This document shows positions 1 through 13,725 of a stretch of DNA of 64,000 bases, in pieces (positions within the stretch are counted from its first letter, which is position 1; each line of letters opens with the position of its first letter). The stretch comes from Mucor racemosus (lineage: Eukaryota > Mucoromycota > Mucoromycetes > Mucorales > Mucoraceae). Both the position numbers and the translations under genes were made by a program. The stretch is from NCBI GenBank assembly GCA_027405735.1, contig JAPEHQ010000001.1, forward strand, positions 1,922,001 to 1,986,000, read 5' to 3'. The notes under the pieces are model-generated. The model did not search any database. It had not been told where the DNA came from and was given only the letters and a program-made list of their open reading frames with translations.

Positions 1-135
1 AATAGGATATTTTTTGATACTTGTTTTTGGATTAAACATGAACATCTCAGGTACTTTGGCATATAGTGTATCCTTGGTGTTATTTAGTGAAAAAAAAGTA
101 GAGCAGGGATGAAAAGTGGGACCCAGTTTTCAAGG
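1..135 (-). repeat. Dispersed repeat R1, partial copy cut by window edge
   Basis: The reverse complement of this stretch matches the segment around 44830-44960 and the one around 63520-63640. Shared landmarks are 'cacttttcatc', 'tctgctc', a T-rich run, then 'aatgtacctgagatg'. It is the 5' part of the family described at 35950-37500 and 44410-46140. No coding potential is visible. Confidence 0.75.
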
Positions 136-668
136 AAAAAGCAATGAATTTCATATGTTTTTGTGTCTTTTGTGAGATATATAATAATTTCAGGAGCAGG
201 TAGCATGATACGACCAACTCATATATATTTAGCAATGTTCATTCAACTATATAAAGAGAAATGCTGGATGATAATGGCTTGAACGTCTTTCTGCACAAGT
301 AACAAACTTGTAACTATGTATCGTAACTGTCCTCAAATTTTTTGAGATTGCAGTATCCCATAATAAATAAAGCCTATGAGTCAAATTAAAGCGTTGTTTC
401 TGTTTTACTTTCCACTTTTGTAATTTTTAAGTGTTCCATTCATAGGATTTGAAAAGTGAGCATATTCTAGATTGATGAATAACAACATGCGCCTGGGCTC
501 TTTATATGGGCAGGAAAGGTCAAAACTTTGAAAGCTAAACAGCCAACCATCTCATATAAACCCGTTTCTCTAGTATAATATCATACTAATTCAAATTCAT
601 GTATTGAATAGGAAACAAAAGTTGCAACGATATATATATATTTATTTTATAAATATCATGCAATGGTT
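136..668. other. Intergenic, 3' flank of the CaMKK-type gene
   Basis: No convincing reading frame. AT-rich, with a short TA run at 631-641 just downstream of the kinase stop codon. Nothing else is recognised. Confidence 0.5.
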
Positions 669-2504
<1,836 letters not shown>

Positions 2505-2612
2505 TGAAACGATAAGCAAGAAAAAAATTGCAAGCGGGAAAAAGATAAAATCAAGGAAATGCTCACAGTTAAACTCACAGATGCAAATCATTCAATTTCC
2601 GGTTATTTTATA

Positions 2613-2920
2613 ATGAAATTTGCATTATTTTGGGTCGGAATTGGGGAATGCTTTATTCAAATCAAAGCCGTGGAAGGTAATAGTTTTTCTCTCAAAACTA
2701 ACAATCGGTATCAGGTTAACTCTTGTTTGAAATTTTAGGAATTAATCTTGTTGGCTTTAAGCAAAATCATTCCATTTTTTGGATTGATTCACATTATTTT
2801 CGGAAACTGAACCTTCGAATGTTTTTCCCCGATTTGAAATGTGATATCGATTTTTATTCAGAATGTGCTAGTTTAAAGAATAAAAAAAGCATGTTAGATT
2901 TGTGGGAGAATTACAAATAA
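2613..2920 (+). CDS. Possible small two-exon gene, 81 aa, function unknown
   Basis: An ATG at 2613 opens a frame that reads to a GT donor at 2677. The acceptor at 2738 joins it in frame to a 60-codon open stretch ending at 2920 (exons 2613-2676 and 2739-2920, 246 nt). The predicted product starts MKFALFWVGIGE and carries aromatic, acidic and cysteine residues (for example FFPDLKCDIDF and LDLWENYK), which looks more protein-like than the random short frames nearby. It would lie divergent from the kinase gene, with 108 bp between the two ATGs, and convergent with the CreA-like gene. I do not recognise a family. A chance frame remains possible in DNA this AT-rich. Confidence 0.35.
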
Positions 2921-3138
2921 AGATAGAAAATACATGTATACATGCATAGTATAATTTAATATTTTTAGTTTTGATTTATATATACAAGTTTATTGTTTGA
3001 AAAAAAGAAAGAAGGAGGGTGATTTGGTATACACAAAAAGAAAAATATGAATGAAATGTCTATAATATATAAAAAAAAAAATGCTAAAGTCTATACAGTA
3101 TAATGATAAAAATGAAAGGATGAAATGAAATGAAATGA

Positions 3139-3903
3139 TTAAGGTAAAACTGAATGAAGAGATGGAAGAGATTTATCAGCATAAGCATATTGACTCATAA
3201 CAATTGGGGGCAAAATACGAGCCTGAGGAGGGCGATCCAAGAGATCTAATAAACTTGCAGCAGCGGAATTAACAGCAGCAGTATTGGGTGATTCGGGAGA
3301 AGCAGGTCTAGCAAAGACAGGATCAAGTAATTTACATTCAAGAGGAGTTAATTTGTGCATGTTGAGAGAACCATGAGCATTTGATAAAATACGAGGAGAC
3401 ATTTGAGGAGATGTTTCTGGAGTAAAGAGGAATTCGGCATCAGAATCCGAATGATGTTGAAGGTCATTGAAAGTAGAGCTTGCAGTGGATAAAGCAGGAG
3501 AAGGAGGCATTGAAACAGAAGAAACAGAAACAGAAGCAGAAGCAGCAGCGGCAGCAGCACGAGTACGCTTACTTGTCTTATTTTGTCTACGTTCTCTTCT
3601 CTTGTTTGGTGAAGTATGAATACGAACATGACGAGTAAGCTCATCAGAACGAGAGAATCTCTTTTCACAACCGGGAAATGTACATTGATGAGGTTTTTCA
3701 CCAGTGTGAGTTCTAATATGACGAGTTTGATGCTCAAGACGATAAAAAGATTTAGGACACATGGGACATTTGTAGGGACGAGGTGTATTTGCTTTATCTA
3801 CAGCTGCAATAGGTCGTTTTTTATTTTGTGGTTGTAATGGTTGTTGAATCATAGGCATTGCATTTGATAAACACAAAAGACTAGAAGCTGCTTGGTATGC
3901 CAT
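3139..3903 (-). CDS. creA: C2H2 zinc-finger carbon catabolite repressor, CreA/Mig1 family
   Basis: Single-exon frame of 254 aa. Two tandem C2H2 fingers lie at about residues 43-92: [24 protein letters not shown], then the linker TGEKPHQ and [23 protein letters not shown] (given here in pieces). The RLEHQTRH and RSDELTRH recognition helices are the CreA/Mig1 signature that reads SYGGRG-type sites in promoters of glucose-repressed genes. A basic stretch ([14 protein letters not shown]) after the fingers is a likely nuclear localisation signal, followed by an Ala/Ser-rich linker. The C-terminal region has Ser/Pro clusters ([11 protein letters not shown]) suitable for phosphorylation. It lacks introns, unlike nearly all neighbours. 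Shorter than Aspergillus CreA. Target genes are not visible here. Confidence 0.93.
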   Translation of the reverse strand: MAYQAASSLLCLSNAMPMIQQPLQPQNKKRPIAAVDKANTPRPYKCPMCPKSFYRLEHQTRHIRTHTGEKPHQCTFPGCEKRFSRSDELTRHVRIHTSPNKRRERRQNKTSKRTRAAAAAASASVSVSSVSMPPSPALSTASSTFNDLQHHSDSDAEFLFTPETSPQMSPRILSNAHGSLNMHKLTPLECKLLDPVFARPASPESPNTAAVNSAAASLLDLLDRPPQARILPPIVMSQYAYADKSLPSLHSVLP

Positions 3904-4432
3904 TTTGATTTTAAAATTTATTTAATGTGAAATCAAAAAAAAGGGGGATAAAGCAAAGAAACTCTGGTGTATTTATAAGGAATCTGATTTTCATACGGGA
4001 ATACAAGAATTGCCTGATTTAGGGATATAAAAAAACCGGCCATTTGATTTTAGAGATTAGGAAAAAATGGGGGGGGGGGGAGGGAGGGTCTCTGGAAGAA
4101 AAAGACTTTTTAGGTTTTACCTTTTCATACATTTTACATTACATGAGACATTTTGTAAAAAATCCCAAAATAAGATAGGGTTGATTTACTAAATTAAGCA
4201 ATCAACATTTACAGTGTAATTCTCACGTACAATTCGGCTATATATAAAGAGTATTCCATGGTAATTAAATCATCAAACCTTTGTAGTGTGAGCGTGCGTT
4301 TGTATACGTATGTGGGGTAATTAAATATTTTACAATCATATCTAAAAAAAAAATCGATATAATTTTTATCACGCAATATAGTAAATCACCCCACCATATG
4401 TTATAATTTACAATTATAAAACCTATTCCCCG
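3904..4432. promoter_or_regulatory. Upstream region of the CreA-like gene
   Basis: About 530 bp between the CreA-like start (minus) and the small frame before Rrp43 (plus). It contains a 12-base G run at about 4070-4081 and a TATA-like 'tatataaaga' near 4241 on the plus strand. On the minus strand, 'ttataaatac' lies about 65 bp before the creA ATG. These are motif readings only; no transcription start is known. Confidence 0.4.
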
Positions 4433-4621
4433 ATGCATTTTGTTGATAATGAAGATTCCCAGATCATACCTCAAATCTCCTCTCCGCCCCTTTGTATAAC
4501 TCTACCTGATTCTCCACAGAATTTGCATAGCATTTATCATGTCATCCAAGCCACGTACAAGCTGCTAAATGATAAACAGCCACATTCACCCGAAAAAAAT
4601 ATGCAATGTTGGCCTGATTGA
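4433..4621 (+). CDS. Short frame (62 aa) just upstream of RRP43; uORF or small gene
   Basis: The frame starts MHFVDNEDSQIIPQ and ends NMQCWPD, 46 bp before the RRP43 ATG. It is richer in GC and in Pro/Ser/His/Gln than the random frames around it, so it may be translated. It could be a 5' uORF of the exosome gene or chance. No family is recognised. Confidence 0.25.
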   Translation: MHFVDNEDSQIIPQISSPPLCITLPDSPQNLHSIYHVIQATYKLLNDKQPHSPEKNMQCWPD

Positions 4622-4667
4622 ATAATCAATTCTTCTTTCTATTTTGTTATTAACGCGAACATAAAAA

Positions 4668-5614
4668 ATGACTAGTACAGCAACTGATAACTTTGAAATA
4701 TTTAGTAGAATTCAACCTCACGAATATTTAAAAAGATTCCTCGATCAAAAAGTTAGACCAGATGGAAGAACATTAAATGAATTTAGAAAAACCATGATCA
4801 CCTCAGGTGCTATTTCAACAGCTAATGCAAGTGCAATGGTACGTTTAGGTGGTACTACAGTTGTATGTGGTATTAAAGCTGAAGTGTGTGAACCTAAAAT
4901 TGATCTTCCTAATCAAGGATACCTGGGTAAAGTAAAACCTTTGTTATTTATGCATAAACTAAAAAATTAACATGTTGAAATAGTCCCAAATGTTGAATTA
5001 TCACCACTTTGTTCACCTAAATTTAATCTTGGAGCACCATCAGAAAAAGCACAATCTGTTTCAGAATTTATCCATGAATTATTTGTTAAATCACAAGTAT
5101 TTCCATTGGAAAGCTTGTGTATCGAGCAAGGAAAAGCAGTGTGGGTATTATATGCTGATATTGTCTGTTTAAATTATGATGGAAATATATTGGATGCAAG
5201 TCTGTTAGCATTAACTACTGCATTAAAAGATTGTAAGCTATATCATATGATCTATTAAATATTTGTGCTAAACTTTAACAAATAGTAAAATTACCTAAAG
5301 CGCAAGTATCCCCATCTATGGTGGTTGAAGCTGACCCTAACGAATTCACAAGCATTTCACTCTCACGATTTCCTGTTTCATCTACATTTTGTATTTTCAG
5401 CAATCCAGATGTCATTTTATCTGATCCAAATGATACTGAAGAATCATTAGCAAAAGAAGTTGTTACAATAGTCATGGATTTAGATTATCAATTATGCAAA
5501 ATATACAAGAATGGTGGCATTACAATTACAGCAGAAGGACTGAAGCAATGTATTGATAATGCAAAGCAAAGAACCAATCAAGTTAGATCATTAGTTGATG
5601 AAGCAATCTTGTAA
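4668..5614 (+). CDS. RRP43: Exosome complex subunit Rrp43 (EXOSC8-like, RNase PH fold)
   Basis: Three exons (4668-4926, 4984-5232, 5286-5614) encode 278 aa, the usual length of EXOSC8. The N-terminus carries the RNase PH family start EYLKRFLDQKVRPDGRTLNEFR, given in parts: RPDGR and, further on, GAISTANASAMVRLGGTTVVCGIKAE. The junction restores GYLVPNVELSPLCS, as in the human protein (VPNVDLPPLCS). Later motifs are VWVLYADIVCLNYDGNILDA and FPVSSTFCIF. It is one of the six PH-type ring subunits of the 3'-5' RNA exosome in nucleus and cytoplasm; ring subunits are structural in eukaryotes. Both introns are phase 1 and 53-57 nt long. Intact. Confidence 0.95.
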
Positions 5615-5777
5615 AATAAAATAAAGTATTAAATAAAATGTGTGGGGAATAGTATATAAAATAGTGTATATATAAATAAAATTACATGTACTACACTGCA
5701 ACATTCTTTTTGAATGTGGGGATTCTTCTGTAAGCTTATGTGAATAATTACAAGTGTGAGAGAATTGTCATATTTAG

Positions 5778-5799
5778 ATGTCAAACCGCGGTTTGACAT
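5778..5799. repeat. Perfect 22-bp palindrome centred on CCGCGG
   Basis: Each half reads ATGTCAAACCG towards the centre, and all 22 positions pair. In DNA this AT-rich, a GC-centred perfect palindrome is unlikely by chance. It could be a binding site for a dimeric regulator such as a Zn2Cys6 protein reading CGG/CCG half-sites. Function is not shown. Confidence 0.7.
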
Positions 5800-7289
5800 A
5801 TATATTCAAGCAGAATTTTGTAATTGTCGTGTAGCACAGTCTATGTCAAATGAATTACTTCAGCAGCACCCCCCAAATGCATTTCGTAATTATTAATCTG
5901 ATTCAAATCGATTTTGACTATATTATAAGACCACTTTTTTTTTTTTTTTCTATCTAGATATCAAGAAATCAATGTAAAAAAAAAAATTACCGGTCTTATC
6001 GGAAAAGGTCGAAATAATTCGATTAGGTCCGGTAGAACTGCATTGAATCAGGGTCTTTTGGCCCCGCAATAAACCCATTCCCACCCCCAAATTACGTTGC
6101 GGCAAAAGGTTTTGATATTTCACAATGATCACACGAGTTTTATATTTATTCCTTTCCCCCTCCTTAATTATTTCAAAAACGTGGCATGTTTCAACCTCGA
6201 CTATCCCCCACTTTTGTTATCTGGTTATACAATTTTAAATAAAGTTTTTTTTTCTATAAAGAACCCTGTCTGAATATCATGGTTTTCCCATTAATTCCCA
6301 TTTTATATTTCTTAAATTTCGTATATAAAAAAAAAACTGGATGGAAAAGGGAAACAAAATTTGGGAAAATGTTGCTTTGTTGTTTTGCCTCGGAATTTCT
6401 TTTTGAATGATCTGATTACAAGAGGAGTTTTTATAAGAGGATAGCCAAGCATGTTTAGTAATAACTGACTTACGAGATTGAGTATAGAAAGCATCTTATT
6501 ATAGTATTATGATGAATTTATCTATTAACAATTTACAAATATTATTTTTTTATATAAACAATGTGCGCACCCTCACCAGTAGTAATTTAGGAAACAAAAT
6601 TAAAAGATCCCAGCTTATTGCTGAGGGGTAATCGCAGGAAGAAGTGAGATACAGATTCAAAAGGTTTCGGAACAACTTGATTAATGCATATATCGTATGA
6701 GTTATACATCTGCATCAGGAGATGTTCAAATAATGTTGACAAATTATTAACACTAATCACGCAAAAATTTAAACAAATTATTTTACTATTGACCCCATAA
6801 TCAAATGAACAATGTTTGTTTAAAAGTTCTAGAAGGATGTTATTATTGATTAATGATTGATTTAATACAAAATCCATTTATTCTAAATTTAAAGAATTTA
6901 CAAAAGAATTCTATATCAAAATATAGACAATTGTTTTGCCTAGTTTAATGATCGTTTGAATTCATGTATCGGCATATTTTTTCTCGAGTTTTTTTTTCAA
7001 TCGCAAGTAATTTAAAACGATAGAAGTATGCATAAAATGAAGCTACAGCAGTGTGGTAATAAGAAAAGCTATTCGTTTTTTTAGTGCTTTACAACATATT
7101 TGAGTATCAGAGAATTTTTTTTTCATATGTTTTTGATGTTCTTCGACTATTTAGGAGTATTTGGAATACATTTTTATAGCAAAAACAAATTCAAATTAAA
7201 TTACTATTTGATAGCTATTGAATACATCTTTTGTCTTCAAAAAATATTCATTTCTGGTAGAGAAATGTGGATTTTACTAAATCAGTGAT

Positions 7290-7700
7290 TTGAGTAGATT
7301 TTGTCCCTTGCAGATACAGGTCCAAAAATCGGATTTTCAAAAAAATTGCACAAAAAATTCGATTTCTCCACAGAAAATGCATTTGTAGCTCTGCATAAGC
7401 CCTAGATCGGTAGATAATTTAGTGGTCCATCAAATGAGAGTATTATATTTTAAAATCATGTATAAAAAGTAGGATTTATATTCAAAAAACTGTCAAAATT
7501 TAAATCGCAAATTACTGTGAATTTTATCGGTAAATCTTTTTAAAACTTATGCAGTTTGATGCATAATGTATACTTGTAGTTAAAACTCTTAATGCACTAA
7601 TTTAACTTACTATGCGTTTTGTTGCGCTATTTAGCGAATTAAAATTTTGAGATCATTTTGGATCAGATTACAGATTTGTATTTTAAACTCCGTTACACTA
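7290..7700 (+). repeat. Diverged copy of dispersed repeat R1 (3' part)
   Basis: Aligns by eye with 36900-37250 and 45670-46020: 'tctctaca/tctccaca', 'aatgcatttgtagct', 'gatcggtagataatt', 'atcgca', and a conserved 'catt..agc' tail. Many substitutions indicate an old copy. Non-coding. Confidence 0.5.
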
Positions 7701-8049
7701 CGAATTGAGTGTGATTTATACAAATTTCTGATTCCTCTGTATAAATCCATTAATTTTGGTAAATCAAAAAACATAAGCCTATTTTTGAATTCTCATCGCA
7801 TGCATGTAAAAATTAAACTTTGAATATCGAATAAAATATCCCGAGAAAAATTATTAAAGACTGTGAACATTAAGCAGCAAACTCGCATCCATACATCTTT
7901 GTCATGTTTTTGCAACCTTTATAGCTCGCAAATGGTCGTAATAAACTATCAAAAGTACCACACAATGTATGTCAGAAGTGAAGAGGCAATTTGTATTTAA
8001 ATTGATATAAAAAAACAGTATATTTATTATGCTATTTACACATAGTTTA

Positions 8050-9843
8050 TCATGAATCATCTTCTAATCTAATACGTCCTCCACCACTCCATCTGGGGAC
8101 AGCTTGACCTATACCTCTAGCATGTTGAATCCAGCGGTATACATGAATTGCCGTTTTATATAACCAGCGCATCATGTCGCTTATTCCACATCGAGTATTG
8201 GTTTCCAGGTATATCTCCAAGCTAATCGATGTTAAAGCAATTACAGTATAAAACATGGCATTACAGCCATATTGCTCATAGATGACACCTCCTACTAAAC
8301 TCCCTAAACCAGCGCCAATACCAGCATACATGGCAGCCAATACACCCTGAGATGTTGCTTGTAATGAAGGTGGGGCCAACTCATCAGCCTGAACAACACC
8401 AGCTCCCCATAGGGCAGAGAATGCAACACCATTTAGTAAATGCAATCCAAGAGCAATGTTGGCGCCAGTTGGTCCTTTGGGTATAATTGTGTATGCAAAC
8501 ACACGAATAATGGTCAACACATGACCTAAAATGATTAAACTTTTGATGCCAAATAATCGAATAAGCTGTATTTTTAAAGAGATGAGAATGCTAGATATCG
8601 ATTTTTTATCAAGAAAATAAAACTTACATCTTTGGAATAAAAGAAAAATACAAGTTCTGTTGATGAACCGATAAGGCCAGTTAGACCTACTTGAGAAGAA
8701 CTTGCTCCTAAATCTTGCTTTAGATAAATAAACAAAAAACTAACTACCATATTAAGAGAAGCACCCATTAACATCATAGTTAAAAAGAACAGTGAAACAT
8801 CAGGCTTTTTAAGCAATTGCATTAATGTGGCAGGTTCATCTACATTGGGTCTGATATTACGTCTATGCGATGGTGGGTTCGATAAATTAACAGCTTCTAT
8901 AATACTTGATTCAGTTGCAAATTGAATAAGTCGTTGTATTTCATTTTGACGTATTTGTGAAGAATCTAAATCAATGCCAACCTCATCATATGGATCAACT
9001 TGAAACTGTTTCATCTTGCGTCTGTTGTAATTATTCATATTTGATGCCGATGATGCTGATATAGACGTCATGTTATTATAGTCATTAGAGGTAGATGTAG
9101 TTTTGATATTTGAATTATTAGTTGTAGCATTAGGTGTAGTTGTAATAGCATTGCTAGATCTTGTTCGTACAAGGTATGGTTTATGATGTTCATCTTCGAT
9201 TCTTTCCGATTTAAACTGAGTATTTCCACATACAAGTATAAAGCAAATTGCAGAAAATGAATAAATATAAAATATAGCATTCATATCATCAGTCCAATCT
9301 GTTATAAATCCTACTAGAGATGATGCTACACCAAAAGATATTGATCCAAACATGCGCTGTCTACCGTACTGATCTTTATTTCTACCCAAAATCTTCAACA
9401 CTCCTCCATCTACCAGCGGTAATACAGGTACACCAAAGAAAGCAAAACATACCGAAGTTGTAGTGACTAATGCTATAGTAAGTTTGTTTCTATCCACTTC
9501 ATCTACAATATGTTGCACTATAACTGATATACCCATTACACTTACTATAGCAATAGTAGCTAATGTATGAACAATGCACATAATATAACTGTGTGTTTTT
9601 GTTTTATCTGCGATAGCAGCCCATAATGGACAAGCAATAGCGGAAATAAAAGGAGCTATATGATAGTTTTAATAATCTCGGTACAATCTAAAATGACCAA
9701 GTTTTACCTATTGCTACTAATAAACCAATTTGATCACCTTTAAGGCCTAGTTGAGAAGAGTAAAATAAGGCAAGATAAACCGGAGCAGAACCTTGGCAAG
9801 CAAATAAGAAAGTATATAATAATTTAGGAGCAAGATAAGGCAT
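8050..9843 (-). CDS. Major facilitator superfamily transporter, MFS_1-like (MFSD6-type)
   Basis: Three exons (9843-9708, 9655-8628, 8565-8050) give 559 aa. The N-terminus (KLLYTFLFACQGSAPVYLAL, then SQLGLKGDQIGLLVAIAPF) matches the first two helices of the MFS_1_like group, where a cytosolic LGLxxxQIGLL motif precedes helix 2. The next helix pair is joined by WAAIADKTKTH, the family's A-motif position. The middle holds a hydrophilic Asn/Thr/Ser-rich loop of about 120 residues. The second half has a repeated LGASSSQVGLTGLIGSSTELVFFF pattern. The last exon has small-residue helices (GIGAGLGSLVGGVIY). About 12 membrane helices. Substrate unknown. The start is the ATG before MPYLAPK; the next candidate upstream codon is not ATG. 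Confidence 0.85.
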
Positions 9844-10133
9844 GGCCCTATAATTTATTTGATGTATATATTTATGTGTAATATATACTTTTGTATAATT
9901 CAAATGTTAAAGAAGCTTTTTATCTATTCCCATCATCATCATGATTCTTTGTTTCTTTCTACAACATCATTTGATGTGACCATTTTGATTAATATTTTAT
10001 TAGCCCGCGGGGGTCGATGAAGAAGGTCTGTGTAGTATAGTGTTTTGTTGAAGTACGGGTGTTTGTTAATATAAAGCAGTGTCAACAAATCGTATTTTCA
10101 CACCCACATCGATTTGTTTTTTCCTATTTTTCA

Positions 10134-12998
10134 ATGGTAAAAGGTATAAAATAACTGGATTTACTTATATTTTCGAAATAACACTTGTTGATTATCATTT
10201 TTATAGCAAATCTCAAGATATACCCTCTTCCAATCATTACTAGAGATTTCTACAACAAGTTTTCACATAAACTAACGTGCGTATATTTCAAACTTGAGCA
10301 TTTCATTTGTATTCTAATGACTCAAACTAGAGAACTAGAGGGATTTACAAAAACCTCAATTGCATATAATTTCGATGAAAGGGTATTTTTGATCATATTT
10401 TTTTGATGCAGGAATCATTAATTTTACAGTTACTCAGTGTTTCGAAATTACAGCGGATGAACAAAAATGCTGCTATCATGCGTGAGTTGTCAAAATGCTA
10501 TATATTAAAATTTCAAATGACAAAGATATTATTTTAGTGAAACTATAATTATTCAAAATCTATTACCTAGTCTTGTGAGTATAATAATTTGATGTATATT
10601 GATCAATGATTTTTTTAAAAAAAAAAAAAAAAAAAATAGAATCAGGCAATAGATCGAGAATTCATGCTGGGAACATATGAAGATTTATCAATGATAAAAA
10701 CTGTTTCTGATGAGCCAATGCATACCCCTACGCCAACTCATTTACCGAGAATTATCTTACCGGGAAAACCACTTGTTATGGAGACTGAGAATCAAGAAGA
10801 GGGCGACGATGAGCATGAGCATGAGCATGAACAACAACAAAACGAAGGCCATCAATTGAACATGGAACAAGACCAATTATACGATTCTGAAGCATTAGTC
10901 ATCAAAACATTTATCATTTCATCAGAAATTCGAAATATTGATGATTTTTTGATTGGACCTGTACAGCATAATATGCAAAATGCGGTATATCTAAAGTTGA
11001 TTCCAAAGATGACTTATACCGACTGCACATTGAATGGACGTACCATCAAAATTGAAGGCTCCCCGGATAATGTTAAAGATGCCTATCAAAAGTTTGCTGT
11101 TATCCAGAAAACATATGTAAGTTTTGGCAATGTTTATCAATCAAGTTACTAGATGTAACTATTTAAAATGATAGATTGGCCTTTCAAAAAAGACACTGGT
11201 ACCATGTCTTCATTTTCACAACTCAAACTCATTTCGTCTGTATTTTTGTAATTTGCCACGTTACAGATACCATTCATTTGTTCAACATCACTATGAAAAA
11301 TACGAAACACCAGCTGATTATCATATTATTTTGCCTGTATTTCTTGATAAGAACACGAATGAGTTTACAAATCCACCAAAAGATTTGATTATGGCTAATA
11401 GTGAGCAGCAGACGAATGACCAAACTAATTCTCCATTAGACAAGACAATGCAGTTGGTCCAAGATGCCATGAAACAGAGCAATATTAGGCAAGAAATACC
11501 ATCTCAAAGCTCATCTCATAATTCCCCTAAAGCAGATTCAAGTGATTCTGACCGTTTCCAACCCCCTTTGTGGGGATTAGACCGAAACTTTACCACAGCT
11601 TACAATACAGGCGAATTAGAGTACATTACTTCTGAACGTCTCTCTCGCGCCTTTACTCCGCCTCCTCCACCATCTCGATCTTCAACATCTGATATGCCCA
11701 TGCTGAAAGATTTTCCTTTACTTCAGGCAGATTTGCAACACACACCCAAGAAATCCACTGCTTATAAACCTACATTAAGTATCAACCCTATGCCTCAACA
11801 AAGAAGAATATTAAGAATTATTCCACAAAAGGCTACCAGAAGCGTTCCATCCCCAACTCCTTCAATCAGTCAGCTTAATAGAGTTAAAGATTATAATTAC
11901 AATAACATCAAAAGTGCTCTTTCAAAAGGACTGGAAAGTGTACGAGGTTTTAAAGGAGAGTTAAAGTTATATGCAAAGTGAGTTTATAGCAGGAATACAT
12001 GATTTTGCATAAATTTACATTACTATTTAGGATTGGAAAAGTATTATGGAATGTTAGATCGCCTGAAGTGAATAGTAAAATTTGGCAATTCGATGAGATC
12101 ATTGATATCATTGTTAGGGAATACGGAACTATACCCAAGTTTACCAGCATGTAAGTCAAAATAATAAGCATTTGCCAAAACGAGAGTCGTCATAACATCT
12201 CGCTATTATTCAGGACGACTAGAGATGAAAGAGTTATTAATTTATTGGCTTCTGATGAAATTATTAAAGGTGCTCATTTTGTCTCCAAAACTGCTATTTA
12301 TGAATTTCATTGCTCAGCAAGAAATTCCCCTAGTCTACCATACACACCTACTGTTATTCATATGAACCAAGGTGTAATTGATGTCCGTAAAGTTGTTATT
12401 AACGAACAAACTGTTGCAGAAGTGGATTGGGTTTCATTGGATAGAAGATATGATTTTCAATTAGCTTTGACCGCCACACAATTAACAAGGTGTGATGTGA
12501 AGCCTTATACCTCATTTAACAAATGGGTTTCAGTATGGTAAGATTGTTCTCAACGAATAAATCAACATGTCTAAGTTGTTGTATTGTAAATATTATAGCC
12601 CTAGCACTAGAAATATGTCATTCGAAAATGTACCTGGCTTTTTGGATGTTAAATATGTTATATTTAAACAAACAACCAGATATACCTATATCCTTCCCTT
12701 CGTTATAGATATTATTCGAGTCGAAAAAGTTCCCTTGAGACCTGTGGCTGACAGCCGTAAGATTAATGCATTTCCAGGCACTGGCGAAGCGTGGTACGAT
12801 TTCGAAATCCATAATACCTTGCATGATGCACCTTTCAAATCTAATTTGGGTTTAGAAATTGGGTCTGAAGCTTCGTGGAAAGTAGAAGATATCTTGCAAC
12901 ACCATAATAGCGATAACGATACTATCACAAACTATGTAAAAAATTTGATTATTTTGATTGAACGAATCGAAAACGCTTTAAAGAAAATGCCTCAATAA
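10134..12998 (+). CDS. Uncharacterised 778-aa protein with KH-like segments (possibly a DUF7905-type fungal family)
   Basis: Ten exons: 10134-10143, 10207-10276, 10331-10382, 10438-10481, 10538-10574, 10640-11116, 11175-11977, 12031-12150, 12214-12537 and 12599-12998. All junctions are GT-AG and the total of 2337 nt is a multiple of three. The N-terminus begins MVKANLKIYPLPIITRDF. Two regions resemble KH-type RNA-binding folds: TSIAYNFDERCFEITADEQKC near residue 40, and a second around GRTIKIEGSPDNVKDAYQKF near 220. The middle is low-complexity (acidic HEHEHEQQQ, then Ser/Pro-rich). The C-terminal half (GELKLYAKIGKVLWNVR to the end) is globular. No catalytic motif is seen. The DUF7905 link is a weak recollection. 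The first five exons are only 10-70 nt long and would be missed by most predictors. Confidence 0.75.
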
Positions 12999-13289
12999 AT
13001 TCTCCATTTATACACTCTTATTACCCCCCCCCCCCTCACAGATATTTACAATAAATATCTTCCTAATAAATAAATTAGCTATTTTGTTTATAAATCTAAG
13101 TTTATTTGTGTACGCAGCATCAGCTTGAAAAAGAACTGTAAAGAAAACTATTATTTTTCATGCTGGTGAGCCGATTGAGCTAGGATTTTGAGCTATATTA
13201 AAAGTACATCTGCTACCTGCTTCTTTAAATGACTTGCATATCTATAAGGGAAATTTGCTGTTTCGTAAAAACTAGGTCCAATTTTTCAT

Positions 13290-13725
13290 CCCTGCTCATC
13301 TTGATTGTTTATTGTATAACAACAAAATAAAAATATATAGTAATGTACCTGAGGTGTTTCACTTAAATCCAAAAACAATTATCTGGAAATATCCTATTTT
13401 TTGCAGTTGGTATAACTTTTTCAGTGCTAATGTTTCAGATTTTTACATGTATTTCCTTGCTAAAATCAATACCTTTGAGCCTTCATATCTTTGTAAAACA
13501 TTAAGTCATATTAACACTTTTTAATAATAAAGCTCACTTGTTTTGAAGCACTTTATAACATATTTCAGTATAAAAAGAATCTGAGCACTTATTTTTTTCC
13601 ATTTTTTTTGGCATTTTGCAGTACATTTCGAAATATTGGTTAAATTGAGCAGCATTTTTTGTACACTCATGTCAGCAACTTCGTTGAGCTCTCTCTGACA
13701 CAATTTAGTTTTTTTCAGAATCAAT
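13290..13725 (+). repeat. Dispersed repeat R1, truncated copy
   Basis: Matches 36430-36800, 44870-45200 and 63530-63960 from 'cctgctc' through 'tatcctattttttgcagttgg', 'aatgtttcagatttttac', 'cactttataacatatttc', to 'gttgagctctct'. Homology stops at about 13725. The frame that continues to 13868 lies outside the repeat. Confidence 0.8.

Larger units (their letters stand above)
5615..8049. other. 2.4-kb intergenic stretch, no convincing gene
   Basis: Between RRP43 and the MFS gene. Open frames at 5950-6132 and 6587-6877 (both minus) do not link into a spliced gene. It holds the 22-bp palindrome at 5778-5799 and a diverged R1 copy at about 7290-7700. A T run lies at 5936-5949. Confidence 0.5.

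Noticed and set aside
5950..6132. Minus-strand 60-aa frame richer in GC than surroundings
   Set aside because: A donor-like site follows it but no second exon, start context or family similarity could be found.
6587..6877. Minus-strand 96-aa frame
   Set aside because: Isolated, with no splice partners and Leu/Asn/Phe-rich composition expected by chance in AT-rich DNA.
10383..10437. Apparent frameshift between exons 3 and 4 of the KH-like gene
   Set aside because: Using the acceptor 'ttactcag' at 10437 instead of the earlier 'gatgcag' gives an uninterrupted reading frame into exon 5 and beyond.
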